The notes under the pieces: generated by a model
Seen by the model: only the letters and a program-made list of their open reading frames with translations
The model's database searches: none
Told to the model about the DNA's origin: nothing
Assembly: GCF_016862895.1 (NCBI RefSeq)
Contig: NZ_BONV01000005.1
Location: forward strand, 282,325-346,324
Direction: 5' to 3'
Source: Planotetraspora kaengkrachanensis
GTDB lineage: Bacteria; Actinomycetota; Actinomycetes; Streptosporangiales; Streptosporangiaceae
DNA: 64,000 nt
Shown: piece by piece, positions 1 through 7,934 of the stretch
Layout: the number at the start of each line of letters is the position of its first letter
Position numbering within the stretch: the first letter of the stretch is position 1
Position numbers and translations under genes: made by a program

Positions 1-1413
1 GACCCCGATGAACGGCAGGTCGAAGCGGACCATCGTCTCGAAGTCCCACCCGGTGAGGCTGAAGGCGCCGTCGCCGAACAGGCACAGCACCTCCTTGTCC
101 CGCTGGGCGTACTTCGCGGCCATCGCGAAGGCGACGCCGACGCCGAGGGTGCCGAGCGGGCCCGGGTCCATCCAGTGGCCCGGCGACTTGGGCTGGACGA
201 CCTGGCCGGAGAAGGTGACGATGTCGCCGCCGTCGCCGATGTAGATCGTGTCCTCGGTGAGGAACTCGTTGATCTCGTGGACAAGGCGGTAGGGGTCGAT
301 CGGCTGCGAGCCGGACAGCTGCCGGGGCAGCCGCTTCTCGAACGCCTTGGTCTCGACCTCGCGCAGCTCCTCGAGCCACTTCTTCCTGCGGGCGCTGCCG
401 TTGTCCTCGCGGCCGGTGGCCGCGGCCGCGGCGGCCGACAACACGAGGCCGGCGTCGCCGACGATGCCGAGGTCGATGTCGCGGTTCTTGCCGACGGTGC
501 GGTAGTCGAGGTCGATCTGGACGACCGTCGCGGTCGGCGACAGGCGCTTGCCGTACCCCATGCGGAAGTCGAACGGCGTGCCGACGATGATGATGAGGTC
601 GGCCTCGGTGAAGGCGTAGCGCCGCGACAGCTGGAAGTGGTGCGGGTCGCCGGGCGGCAGCGTGCCGCGGCCCGAGCCGTTCATGTACGCGGGGACGTTG
701 AGCGCGCGGACGAAGTCGACGGCGTCGCTCGTCGCGCGGCAGGTCCACACCTGGCTGCCCAGGAGGATGGCCGGCTTCTCCGAGTGCACGATCAGGTCGG
801 CGAGGCGCTCGATGGCCGCCGGGTCGCCCAGCTGGCGCGTGGAGGCGCGGTAGCGGCCGGCCTCCGGGATGCGCGCCTTCTCCAGCGGCACCTTGGCGTC
901 GAGCACGTCGCGCGGGATCTCCAGGAACGACGGCCCGGGTGCGCCGTTGTAGCACTCCCTGAAGGCCATCGACACGATGTCGGCCACCCGCTCCGTCGAC
1001 GGCACCGTCGCGGCGAACTTGGTGATCGGCGTCATCATGTCCACATGCGGGAGGTCCTGCAGCGAGCCCATCTTGTGCTGGCTGAGCGCCCCCTGGCCGC
1101 CGATGAGCAACATCGGGCTCTCGGCTCTGAAGGCGTTGGCCACGCCGGTCACGGCATCGGTGGTGCCGGGGCCCGCGGTCACGACGGCGCAGCCGGGTTT
1201 GCCGGTGATCCGCGCGTAGCCGTCGGCGGCGTGCGCGGCGACCTGCTCGTGCCGGACGTCGACGACCTCGATGCCCTCGTCAATGCAACCGTCGTAGATG
1301 TCGATGATGTGGCCGCCGCACAGCGTGAAGATCACATCGATCCCCTCCGCCTTGAGCGCCTTGGCCACCAGGTGACCGCCGGAGATCGTTCCCGATTCGG
1401 CATCCGCTGTCAT
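1..1413 (-). CDS. ThDP-dependent acetolactate synthase-like enzyme (partial, C-terminus beyond window)
   Basis: The gene reads off the left edge, leaving 471 residues visible from an ATG at 1413. The protein has the three-domain plan of the acetolactate synthase / oxalyl-CoA decarboxylase / 2-hydroxyacyl-CoA lyase superfamily. The catalytic Glu that activates thiamine diphosphate is Glu56 in RHEQVAAHAADGYAR. A central Rossmann-like domain holds GTPFDFRMG, and the metal/ThDP motif begins GDGAF at residues 447-449. As I recall the family, it is closer to the mycobacterial IlvG-like branch than to catabolic oxalyl-CoA decarboxylase, so the substrate is not settled. It would be cytoplasmic. A 16-bp palindrome 41 bp upstream of the start is shared with the moeA/ketopantoate-reductase intergenic region. 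The neighbours moeA and fdhD hint at a link to formate or C2-acid metabolism; that link is inference. Confidence 0.85.
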   Translation of the reverse strand, partial: MTADAESGTISGGHLVAKALKAEGIDVIFTLCGGHIIDIYDGCIDEGIEVVDVRHEQVAAHAADGYARITGKPGCAVVTAGPGTTDAVTGVANAFRAESPMLLIGGQGALSQHKMGSLQDLPHVDMMTPITKFAATVPSTERVADIVSMAFRECYNGAPGPSFLEIPRDVLDAKVPLEKARIPEAGRYRASTRQLGDPAAIERLADLIVHSEKPAILLGSQVWTCRATSDAVDFVRALNVPAYMNGSGRGTLPPGDPHHFQLSRRYAFTEADLIIIVGTPFDFRMGYGKRLSPTATVVQIDLDYRTVGKNRDIDLGIVGDAGLVLSAAAAAATGREDNGSARRKKWLEELREVETKAFEKRLPRQLSGSQPIDPYRLVHEINEFLTEDTIYIGDGGDIVTFSGQVVQPKSPGHWMDPGPLGTLGVGVAFAMAAKYAQRDKEVLCLFGDGAFSLTGWDFETMVRFDLPFIGV

Positions 1414-1453
1414 CTGTGTCGTCCTCTCGCTGTCGCGAATTCGTCCTAACTCC

Positions 1454-1469
1454 ATACTGCATACCGTAT
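1454..1469. promoter_or_regulatory. Palindromic operator copy 1 (ATACTGCATACCGTAT)
   Basis: This 16-bp imperfect palindrome (ATAC.G.AT.C.GTAT) lies 41 bp upstream of the ThDP-enzyme start. A near copy, ATACTGTATACCGAAT, lies at 2803-2818 between moeA and the divergent reductase gene. The TGTATAC core resembles sites bound by FadR/VanR-type GntR repressors. That assignment is from memory, and no such regulator is visible in the window. Confidence 0.6.
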
Positions 1470-1533
1470 GTTGAAGGTGTACTCCGGTGGCCGGGCGATG
1501 TCCAGACCCTTTCGGCCCGGGACCGGAGGACTT

Positions 1534-2775
1534 TCAGCCGGGCAGAGTGAGCAACTCGACCTGACCGCCCTCCCACCTGGGCGGAACCACGGCCAGCGCG
1601 TCCGCGAGCGCCGCGCCCCACAACGAGCCCGGGCGGTCGTGCCCCACGGGGACCGCCCCCCGGGCCGAGCGGCGGACCGCCACCAGGCGGGTGTCCGACG
1701 GGTGGGACGGCGCCTCCCCGGCCAGCGCGGTGCGCTCGCCGCGCGCCTCGGGCAGCCCGAGCAGGCCGCGGATCGCCGGGACCAGCAGGGTGAGCGCGGC
1801 CGACAGGGCGGCATAGGGGTTCCCCGGCAGTCCCACGACGAGCCCGCCTCCGGGAAGGCGCGCGAGCAGCTGCGGGTGGCCGGGCCGCACGGCGACGCCG
1901 TCCACGAGGACGTCGGCGCCGAGCCGTTCGAGCACGGGGCGCAGATGGTCGGCCCGGCCCTTCGAGGAGGCCCCGCAGACGGCCGTCACGTGCGCGGATC
2001 CGCCGTGCGCCGACAGGGCGGCGGTCAGCGCGGCCTCGCCGTCCGGCAGCCAGAGCGGCTCCCCCGCCCTCCCGCCCGCCCAGCCGATCAGACCGGGCAG
2101 GAAGGGCCCCACGGCGTCGCGGACCATCCCCTCGGCGGGCAGGCCCGAGCTCGTCACCTCGTCCCCCGTCACCAGGACGGAGACGAGGGGACGCGGGCGC
2201 ACCCGCAGCGTGTCGTGCCCGAGCCCGGCGGCAAGGCCCAGGACGAGCGGCGTGACGGGCGTTCCCGCAGCCAGCACGGCGGTGCCCTCCACGCACTCCT
2301 CGCCCCTGCGGCGGATGTGCTTTCCTCGTGGGGAGGCCCCCGACACCTCGGTCACCACCGGGCCGTACCGCACCCGAGCGGCCTCGTAGGGCAGCACGGA
2401 CTCCGCACCCGCGGGAACGGGGGCGCCCGTCGCGATCTCGACGGCCGTGCCGGGCGACAGGACCCCCTCATGCCGGGAGCGGCCGGCCAGCACCCGGCCG
2501 ATCACCCGCCAGGGCGCGGGGCCGGCCACCGCGTAGCCGTCCATCGCGGCCACGTCGTCGCGGGGCAGGTCGACCAGGGCCCGCAGCGGCTCCGCCAGGC
2601 GGCATCCGGCGCTCTGCTCGAGGGGCAGGTCGGAGGGAGGAAGCTGCCGCACGGCCTGGGCCGCTATCCGCCGCGCGGTGTCCCACGGAACCGCGCCCCC
2701 GGGCCGGTCCCGTCTCGGCGGACCGGCCAGGACCGTGCTCGTTTTCCTGGACAGGACCCTGTCGGCGACGGTCAT
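1534..2775 (-). CDS. moeA: Molybdopterin molybdotransferase MoeA
   Basis: MoeA inserts molybdate into adenylylated molybdopterin in the cytoplasm, the last step in making active molybdenum cofactor. The 413-residue length matches the family (about 400). The diagnostic AAMDGYA segment is at residues 76-82, followed by the domain-II region and the MPT-binding fold ending in SVLVTGDEV. The first 25 residues are a little longer than usual, so a start slightly downstream is possible. The start faces the ketopantoate-reductase-like gene across a 71-bp gap that contains palindromic operator copy 2. Placed with fdhD, it fits maturation of a molybdenum or tungsten formate dehydrogenase whose structural gene is not in this window. 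Actinomycetes often carry several moeA copies, so this may be a pathway-specific paralogue. Confidence 0.9.
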   Translation of the reverse strand: MTVADRVLSRKTSTVLAGPPRRDRPGGAVPWDTARRIAAQAVRQLPPSDLPLEQSAGCRLAEPLRALVDLPRDDVAAMDGYAVAGPAPWRVIGRVLAGRSRHEGVLSPGTAVEIATGAPVPAGAESVLPYEAARVRYGPVVTEVSGASPRGKHIRRRGEECVEGTAVLAAGTPVTPLVLGLAAGLGHDTLRVRPRPLVSVLVTGDEVTSSGLPAEGMVRDAVGPFLPGLIGWAGGRAGEPLWLPDGEAALTAALSAHGGSAHVTAVCGASSKGRADHLRPVLERLGADVLVDGVAVRPGHPQLLARLPGGGLVVGLPGNPYAALSAALTLLVPAIRGLLGLPEARGERTALAGEAPSHPSDTRLVAVRRSARGAVPVGHDRPGSLWGAALADALAVVPPRWEGGQVELLTLPG

Positions 2776-2802
2776 CAGCGGCTCCTTGACCTCAATTTTG
2801 CC

Positions 2803-2818
2803 ATACTGTATACCGAAT
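2803..2818. promoter_or_regulatory. Palindromic operator copy 2 (ATACTGTATACCGAAT)
   Basis: This is the second copy of the 16-bp palindrome found at 1454-1469; both are preceded by CC. It sits between the divergent starts of moeA (2775) and the ketopantoate-reductase-like gene (2847). One regulator bound here could therefore control both directions. An ATG at 2817 overlaps the palindrome and is unlikely to be the true start of the rightward gene. Confidence 0.6.
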
Positions 2819-2846
2819 GCACAGTCGACGCGAGAACGGAGCTACT

Positions 2847-3848
2847 GTGAAAGTCGCTGTTCTTGGCGCCGGCGCCATCGGTGCGTATGTGGGGGCCGCC
2901 CTGCATACCGCCGGCGTCGAGGTGCATCTCATCGCCCGCGGGCCCCACCTTGTGGCCATGCGGAAGTCCGGCGTCCGAGTGTTGAGCCCCAGAGGGGACT
3001 TCACCGCCCACCCGCACACGACCGACGATCCGAGCGAGGTCGGCCCGGTCGACTTCGTGTTCCTCGGACTGAAGGCCAACTCCTACGCCTCCGCCGCCGA
3101 CATGGTCCGCCCGCTGCTCCACGAGAACACGGGCGTGGTCGCAGCACAGAACGGCATCCCCTGGTGGTACTTCCACCGCCTTCCCGGCCCCTACGAGGGC
3201 TACCGCATCGAGAGCGTGGACCCGGGCGGCAGCGTCACGGCCGCGCTCCCTCTTGAACGGGCCATCGGGTGCGTCGTCTACGCGGCCACCGAGATCGAGG
3301 AACCGGGCGTGATCCGCCACCTCGAGGGCACCCGCTTCTCCATCGGCGAACCCAGCGGGGAGCTGTCTCCCCGGTGCCTGGCGCTCAGCGAGGCCATGAT
3401 CGCCGGTGGGCTCAAGTGCCCCGTCGAGGCCGACCTGCGCCGCGACATCTGGGTGAAGCTCATGGGCAACATCGCCTTCAATCCGATCAGCGCCCTGACC
3501 AGGGCCACCATGGCCGGGATCTGCAGACACCAGGGGACGCGCGAACTCGTCGTCGCGATGATGCGCGAGACCGTCGACGTGGCCAGGCGGGTCGGCTGCG
3601 ATCCGCACATCTCGATCGAGCGCCGCCTCGCCGGCGCGGAGAAGGCGGGAGAGCACAAGACCTCCACGCTCCAGGACCTGGAGAAGGGGAAGCCGCTCGA
3701 ACTGGACGTGATCCTCGCGGCCGTCGTGGAACTGGCCGATCTCACCGGCGCCTCGGTCCCCACCCTGCGCGCCATCCACTCGGTGACCGACCTGCTGGAC
3801 GAGCAGGTGCGGCAGCAGAGCCTCCTGCCGGTCGCCGGAGTCCGGTAG
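2847..3848 (+). CDS. Ketopantoate reductase ApbA/PanE family protein
   Basis: This 333-residue NAD(P)H-dependent oxidoreductase is of the ApbA/PanE type. An N-terminal Rossmann fold starts directly with VLGAGAIGAYVG. The C-terminal helical domain carries the KxxxN catalytic pair in WVKLMGNIAFNPIS. Classical PanE reduces 2-dehydropantoate to pantoate for coenzyme A synthesis, but many actinobacterial paralogues act on other 2-keto acids. Its position among ThDP-enzyme, moeA and fdhD genes suggests such a catabolic paralogue; this is inference. I chose the GTG at 2847 because GGAG at 2838-2841 is well spaced and because an upstream ATG falls inside the operator. Confidence 0.85.
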   Translation: MKVAVLGAGAIGAYVGAALHTAGVEVHLIARGPHLVAMRKSGVRVLSPRGDFTAHPHTTDDPSEVGPVDFVFLGLKANSYASAADMVRPLLHENTGVVAAQNGIPWWYFHRLPGPYEGYRIESVDPGGSVTAALPLERAIGCVVYAATEIEEPGVIRHLEGTRFSIGEPSGELSPRCLALSEAMIAGGLKCPVEADLRRDIWVKLMGNIAFNPISALTRATMAGICRHQGTRELVVAMMRETVDVARRVGCDPHISIERRLAGAEKAGEHKTSTLQDLEKGKPLELDVILAAVVELADLTGASVPTLRAIHSVTDLLDEQVRQQSLLPVAGVR

Positions 3849-3897
3849 CCGCCGACGTCCGACAGACCGCACACACGCACTCGGGAAAGGACGGCAC

Positions 3898-3993
3898 ATG
3901 ACGACCAGGCGTGCCGGAGGCGACGGGAGGCCGATCCCTCACCCGCCCCATTCCGGGCTCCGGCACGCCTGGAACGCGTCGGCCGATGGGTAG
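3898..3993 (+). CDS. Short upstream ORF overlapping the fdhD start (possible leader peptide)
   Basis: This 31-codon ORF starts at an ATG preceded by a good ribosome-binding site (GGGAAAGGAC, about 7 nt away). It ends at a TAG that lies 2 nt past the ATG of fdhD at 3986, so the two reading frames overlap. fdhD itself has no convincing ribosome-binding site. The arrangement is what translational coupling would look like: ribosomes finishing the short ORF restart on fdhD. The encoded peptide resembles nothing I recognise. It could also be chance. Confidence 0.4.
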   Translation: MTTRRAGGDGRPIPHPPHSGLRHAWNASADG

Positions 3994-4819
3994 GGTCACC
4001 GTCCAGCGCCGCGTCCTGCGGCTGCGCGACTCGGCCGCCACGAGCAGGGTCGACGCGCTGGCGGCCGAGGAACCGCTGGAGATCCGCCTGAACGGGCGTC
4101 CGCTCACCGTCACGATGCGGACGCCCGGCGACGACTTCGACCTCGCCGCGGGTTTCCTGGTGAGCGAGGGCGTCATCGGCTCGGCGCGGGACGTCGACAC
4201 CATCCGCTACTGCGCGGGGGCGACGGCCGACGGTGAGAACACCTACAACGTCCTGGACGTACGGCTCGCGCCGGGCGTCACACCCCCGGCGGTCTCCCTG
4301 GAGCGCAACTTCTACACCACCTCCTCCTGCGGGGTGTGCGGGAAGGCCTCCCTGGAGGCGGTCGCCACCGTGGCCCGCTGGGAGGTCGCCGGCGATCCCG
4401 TGCGGCTGAAGCCCGAACTGGTCGCGGCCCTGCCCGACCGGCTCAGGTCCGCCCAGCGGGTGTTCGACCGGACCGGCGGCCTGCACGCGGCGGGCCTGTT
4501 CACGTCATCCGGCGAGATGTTGTGCGTGCGCGAGGACGTCGGGCGGCACAACGCCGTCGACAAACTGCTGGGCTGGGCCCTGCGCGGCGACCGGCTCCCC
4601 CTGACGTCCACGGTGCTGATGGTCTCCGGGCGCGCGTCGTTCGAGCTGGTGCAGAAGGCCGTGATGGGCGGCATCGCGGTGCTCGCCGCCGTGTCCGCCC
4701 CGTCGTCGCTGGCCGCCGAGCTGGCGGCGGAGCGTGGGCTGACGCTGCTCGGCTTCGTCCGCGGCACCTCCATGAACGTCTACACGGGCGAGGAAAGGAT
4801 CATTCGCGAGGCAGTCTGA
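3986..4819 (+). CDS. fdhD: Formate dehydrogenase accessory sulfurtransferase FdhD
   Basis: FdhD passes sulfur from a cysteine desulfurase to the molybdenum cofactor of formate dehydrogenase, and without it the enzyme is inactive. The 277-residue product has the family start [10 protein letters not shown] and the essential CxxC (Cys115 and Cys118 in [10 protein letters not shown]). Later conserved blocks are [10 protein letters not shown] and [12 protein letters not shown]. The start at 3986 gives the usual length; longer in-frame openings upstream add low-complexity residues. It follows the ketopantoate-reductase-like gene after a 137-bp gap that contains the short leader ORF. Its presence implies a formate dehydrogenase elsewhere in the genome, possibly just left of the window. 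Confidence 0.93.
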   Translation: MGRVTVQRRVLRLRDSAATSRVDALAAEEPLEIRLNGRPLTVTMRTPGDDFDLAAGFLVSEGVIGSARDVDTIRYCAGATADGENTYNVLDVRLAPGVTPPAVSLERNFYTTSSCGVCGKASLEAVATVARWEVAGDPVRLKPELVAALPDRLRSAQRVFDRTGGLHAAGLFTSSGEMLCVREDVGRHNAVDKLLGWALRGDRLPLTSTVLMVSGRASFELVQKAVMGGIAVLAAVSAPSSLAAELAAERGLTLLGFVRGTSMNVYTGEERIIREAV

Positions 4820-4824
4820 AATCT

Positions 4825-4848
4825 GAATATGCCTTGCCAAGCATATTC
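4825..4848. promoter_or_regulatory. Inverted repeat GAATATGC-N8-GCATATTC in the ArsR promoter
   Basis: Two perfect 8-bp arms (4825-4832 and 4841-4848) are separated by 8 bp. The spacer holds TTGCCA, a reasonable -35 element (4834-4839). Eighteen bases downstream is CATGTT, a weak -10, which ends 6 nt before the GTG of the ArsR gene at 4870. The layout suggests autorepression of a leaderless arsR-SRPBCC operon. Confidence 0.6.
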
Positions 4849-4869
4849 CGCTTGTGGCATGTTAAGGGA

Positions 4870-5184
4870 GTGTCCGACGCGATCTGGTCCGTGCTGATCG
4901 ATCCCAACCGCCGCGCGATGCTCGACCTGCTGCGCGAGCGTCCGCGCACCGTGGGCGAACTGGTCGACGAGCTCGACCTCACCCAGCCCACCACCTCCAA
5001 GCACCTTCGGGTGTTGCGCGACTCGGGGTTCGTGCGCGTCCACAAGGACGCGCAGCGTCGTGTCTACGCGATCGACCCCGCGCCGCTCGCCGCGCTCGAC
5101 GCGTGGCTCGCGCCGTACCGGCTGTTGTGGAACGACCGGCTCGACGCCCTCGGACACCACCTCGACACCACGAAGGAGCCCTGA
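4870..5184 (+). CDS. ArsR-family winged-helix transcriptional regulator
   Basis: This 104-residue ArsR-family repressor opens VSDAIWSVLIDPNRRAMLDLL. The recognition-helix segment is TQPTTSKHLRVLRDSGFV, followed by the beta-hairpin wing VRVHKDAQRRVYAI. No metal-binding CxC motif is present, so it belongs to the subgroup that lacks metal sensing and usually pairs with an SRPBCC/AHSA1 protein. The GTG at 4870 has no spaced ribosome-binding site, and a promoter-like sequence ends 6 nt before it, so the mRNA may be leaderless. The stop overlaps the start of the next gene by one base (TGATG), indicating translational coupling. The inverted repeat at 4825-4848 is its likely operator. Confidence 0.87.
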   Translation: MSDAIWSVLIDPNRRAMLDLLRERPRTVGELVDELDLTQPTTSKHLRVLRDSGFVRVHKDAQRRVYAIDPAPLAALDAWLAPYRLLWNDRLDALGHHLDTTKEP

Positions 5185-5708
5185 TGGACCGCGGAACGTT
5201 CATCCAGCACGAAGGCCGGCCCGCCGTGCGCTTCGAGCGCACCTACGCGCATCCGGCCGAGCGGGTATGGGAAGCCGTCGCGACGCCCGAGGGACTGTCC
5301 CACTGGTTCCCCTCCACCGTCGAACTGGAGCCCCACACGGGTGGAAAGATCACCTTCTCCGGCGACCCGAACCTTGAGCCGATGACCGGTACGGTCCTCA
5401 CGTTCGACCCGCCCCGGCGCCTGGCCTTCTCCTGGGGCGGCGACGAACTCCTGTTCGACGTCGAGCCGATCGACGCCGAGCACTGCCGGCTGACCCTGGT
5501 CAACGTGCTCGAGGCGCGCGACACCGCGGCACGCAACGCGGCCGGATGGACCGTCTGCCTCGCCGAACTCGGCAGGCACCTGTCCGGCGCGACCACGGAC
5601 GGTCCGCACAGCGCGTCGGCCGAACCCTGGCAGCCCGTCTACGACGCGTACGTGGCGTCGGGCATGCCGTACGGCGCGCCCATCCCGGGGGCCTCCTCCC
5701 ACGCCTGA
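5184..5708 (+). CDS. SRPBCC (AHSA1-like) domain protein
   Basis: This 174-residue protein has the START/Bet v1-type SRPBCC fold. Characteristic elements are RTYAHPAERVWEAVATPEGLSHWF at the start of the hydrophobic-cavity domain, GTVLTFDPPRRLAFSW in the central strands, and GWTVCLAELGRHL in the C-terminal helix. Such proteins bind small hydrophobic ligands, and in ArsR-linked pairs the true substrate is usually unknown. It is translated with the upstream ArsR gene through a TGATG overlap. It converges with the S9 peptidase gene, leaving a 50-bp gap. Confidence 0.85.
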   Translation: MDRGTFIQHEGRPAVRFERTYAHPAERVWEAVATPEGLSHWFPSTVELEPHTGGKITFSGDPNLEPMTGTVLTFDPPRRLAFSWGGDELLFDVEPIDAEHCRLTLVNVLEARDTAARNAAGWTVCLAELGRHLSGATTDGPHSASAEPWQPVYDAYVASGMPYGAPIPGASSHA

Positions 5709-5758
5709 CCCGGCCAGAGCGGGCCCGGTTCAGGCGGCCGAACGCAGACCGGCGCGGG

Positions 5759-7753
5759 TCAGGCCTCCAGGCGCAGAGCCGGGACGCCGGACGGATCGAA
5801 GCCGAAGACCTGCCCGTACAACGACAGCTCCGCCTCCAGGCAGGTCACCATGGTGTCCGCACGCCGGAAGCCGTGGCCCTCGCCGGGAAAGCTCAGATGG
5901 GCGTGCGGAACGCCGTGAGCGGAGATCCGTTCGAGGAGGCGCTCACTCTGCGCGGGCGGGCAGACCACGTCGTCGGTCCCCTGCATCAGCAGGAAGGGCA
6001 CCGAGATCCGATCCGGATGGGCGCCCGGCGACCGGTCGCGGTACCGGCCGGGAACCTCGGTGTAGGGGCCGATGAGGAACTCCAGGTAGTGGGATTCGAA
6101 GTCGTGCGTCTGCCCGGTGGCGACGCCCTCCAGATCCAGGAGCGGGTACAGGAGAGCGGCGCAGGCGTAGACGTCGCTCGCGACCAGGGACGAGGCGGCG
6201 GTGAAACCACCCGCGCTGCCTCCCCTGATCGCCAGCCGCCCGGGAGCCGCGACGCCCTCGTCGACGAGCGCACGGGCGACCGCCGCGCAGTCCTCGACGT
6301 CCACCACTCCCCACTGCTCCCGCAGCCGCTCGCGGTAGGCGCGGCCGTAACCCGGTGAGCCGCCGTAGTCCACGTCGGCCACGCCGATGCCGCGGGAGGT
6401 GAAATACGCGATCTCCAGGTTGAGCGCCAGCGGAGAACGAAGCGTGGGGCCGCCGTGCGCCCACACCACGTACGGCGGCGGCTCGCCCTCCGGGCCGGCG
6501 AACCCGGGGTTGCGCGGAGCATGGAGCCGGGCATGGATCTCCCGCCCGCCGGGGCCCACCACGACCCGGGTCACCGGCTCAGGGAGGAATCCGGCCTCGA
6601 CGACGGCCTGGTGCTCCCGGCCGACCACCCGGGTGCGAAGGGTGACGGTGTCGACCGCGACGATCTCGTACGACGTGGAGGGACCGGCGGCCACGCCCAC
6701 CACCTCTGCGCCGGAGAGGGCGAGGTGCGGCAGCCACTCCCCTCGCTCGCCCGGCACGTCGACGAGTTCGCCGGTCGCCGGGTCGAGCAGGGCCGGCCGC
6801 TGGGCGCCGAGGCCGTGGAGCACCCAGATCCGCCCGTCCGGCAGCGGGACGAACCAGCGGAGGCCGAGACGCTGGACGCCGGCGAACTCCTCCGCCGCCG
6901 CGTGCAGCGCCACCGTCTCGCCCGTCTCCGGGTCGACGCGGTAGAGGTTCCACCACCCCGTGCCCTCGCACGCCGCCAGCAGGCCGCCGTCCGCCGCCCA
7001 TTCGGCCTGGGCGACCGGGTCGCCCGGTCCGCCGGTCAGCGTGCGGACCTCCCGCATCACGCCGTCCGCGCCGACCTCGGCGATCTTGAGTTCGGCGGCG
7101 TCCCACGGCATGTGCGGATGGTCCCAGGCCAGCCACACGGCCCGCGAGCCGTCGGGCGAGATCCGGGGGCCGGAGACGAAACGGTGCCTGTCGTCGGACA
7201 ACTCGCGGACGGCCGCCCGATTCCCGGCCGCCGAGCCGTCCAGGGGAACGGCCGCGATCAGCCTGCGCAGGTCGCCCGGGCCCTCTCCGGTGAACTCCTC
7301 CAGCACGCAGCGGACCTCGCCGCGGCCGAGGTCGATCTCGGGCTCGGCCCAGCGCAGCCCGCCGCCCACCGGGGAGACCGGCGTCAGCGGCCGCGGCTCG
7401 GCGCCGGGGACGTCGGGCTCGTAGGCGTACAGTCGCTGGTCCGCGAAGTCGGCGAACACCACGAGCACGCCGCCGCCGGTCGCCGCCGCCGTCCATGGGC
7501 GGCCGCCGTACTCGATGACCCGGCTCCGGACGTTCCACGGCGCGGGCAACGGGGAGTGCGGGTCGCCGTCCGCCTTCCGCCGCATCAGGGCCATCCGCCC
7601 GCCCTCCTCGGGACGGGGCTCCACCCACCACACCTCCGTACCGACCGTGCCGACGTACAGGGGCGCCCCGATCTGCCCGGCGCTCATCCCCCTCGTGGCC
7701 GTCTCCGCGGTGATCGGCGAGGGCCACGCGCCGTACGGCGCGACGGTGGTCAC
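5759..7753 (-). CDS. S9-family prolyl oligopeptidase-like serine peptidase
   Basis: This 664-residue protein has an N-terminal seven-bladed beta-propeller region and a C-terminal alpha/beta-hydrolase peptidase domain. The nucleophile is Ser513 in IRGGSAGGF. The acid is Asp595 in GTDDVV and the base His627 in GEGHGF, all correctly ordered. Members cleave short peptides or remove N-terminal acyl-amino acids or dipeptides; the exact specificity cannot be read here. There is no signal peptide, so it is probably cytoplasmic. I chose the GTG at 7753, with AAGGCGG upstream; an in-frame TTG at 7801 would add 16 residues that do not look like the family. It diverges from the SDR gene at 7935. Confidence 0.9.
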   Translation of the reverse strand: MTTVAPYGAWPSPITAETATRGMSAGQIGAPLYVGTVGTEVWWVEPRPEEGGRMALMRRKADGDPHSPLPAPWNVRSRVIEYGGRPWTAAATGGGVLVVFADFADQRLYAYEPDVPGAEPRPLTPVSPVGGGLRWAEPEIDLGRGEVRCVLEEFTGEGPGDLRRLIAAVPLDGSAAGNRAAVRELSDDRHRFVSGPRISPDGSRAVWLAWDHPHMPWDAAELKIAEVGADGVMREVRTLTGGPGDPVAQAEWAADGGLLAACEGTGWWNLYRVDPETGETVALHAAAEEFAGVQRLGLRWFVPLPDGRIWVLHGLGAQRPALLDPATGELVDVPGERGEWLPHLALSGAEVVGVAAGPSTSYEIVAVDTVTLRTRVVGREHQAVVEAGFLPEPVTRVVVGPGGREIHARLHAPRNPGFAGPEGEPPPYVVWAHGGPTLRSPLALNLEIAYFTSRGIGVADVDYGGSPGYGRAYRERLREQWGVVDVEDCAAVARALVDEGVAAPGRLAIRGGSAGGFTAASSLVASDVYACAALLYPLLDLEGVATGQTHDFESHYLEFLIGPYTEVPGRYRDRSPGAHPDRISVPFLLMQGTDDVVCPPAQSERLLERISAHGVPHAHLSFPGEGHGFRRADTMVTCLEAELSLYGQVFGFDPSGVPALRLEA

Positions 7754-7934
7754 GACGCCGCCTTGCAGCGGCGCGAAGGGACGTCGCGGGGCAGTCCCCA
7801 AGTCATGGGCATCAACCGGTCATTCACCTCGCAAACCATACGAGCAAGACAAATCTTCTGTTTGCCCGGCGGGGTGGCCCACGCTCATATGGGGGCGTTC
7901 TGACCGGGTATGCCCCTGCGTGGGGGTGGGAGCG

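Noticed and set aside
175..1449. Rightward 424-residue frame over the ThDP enzyme gene
   Set aside because: It is antisense to a clearly conserved protein and has no family features.
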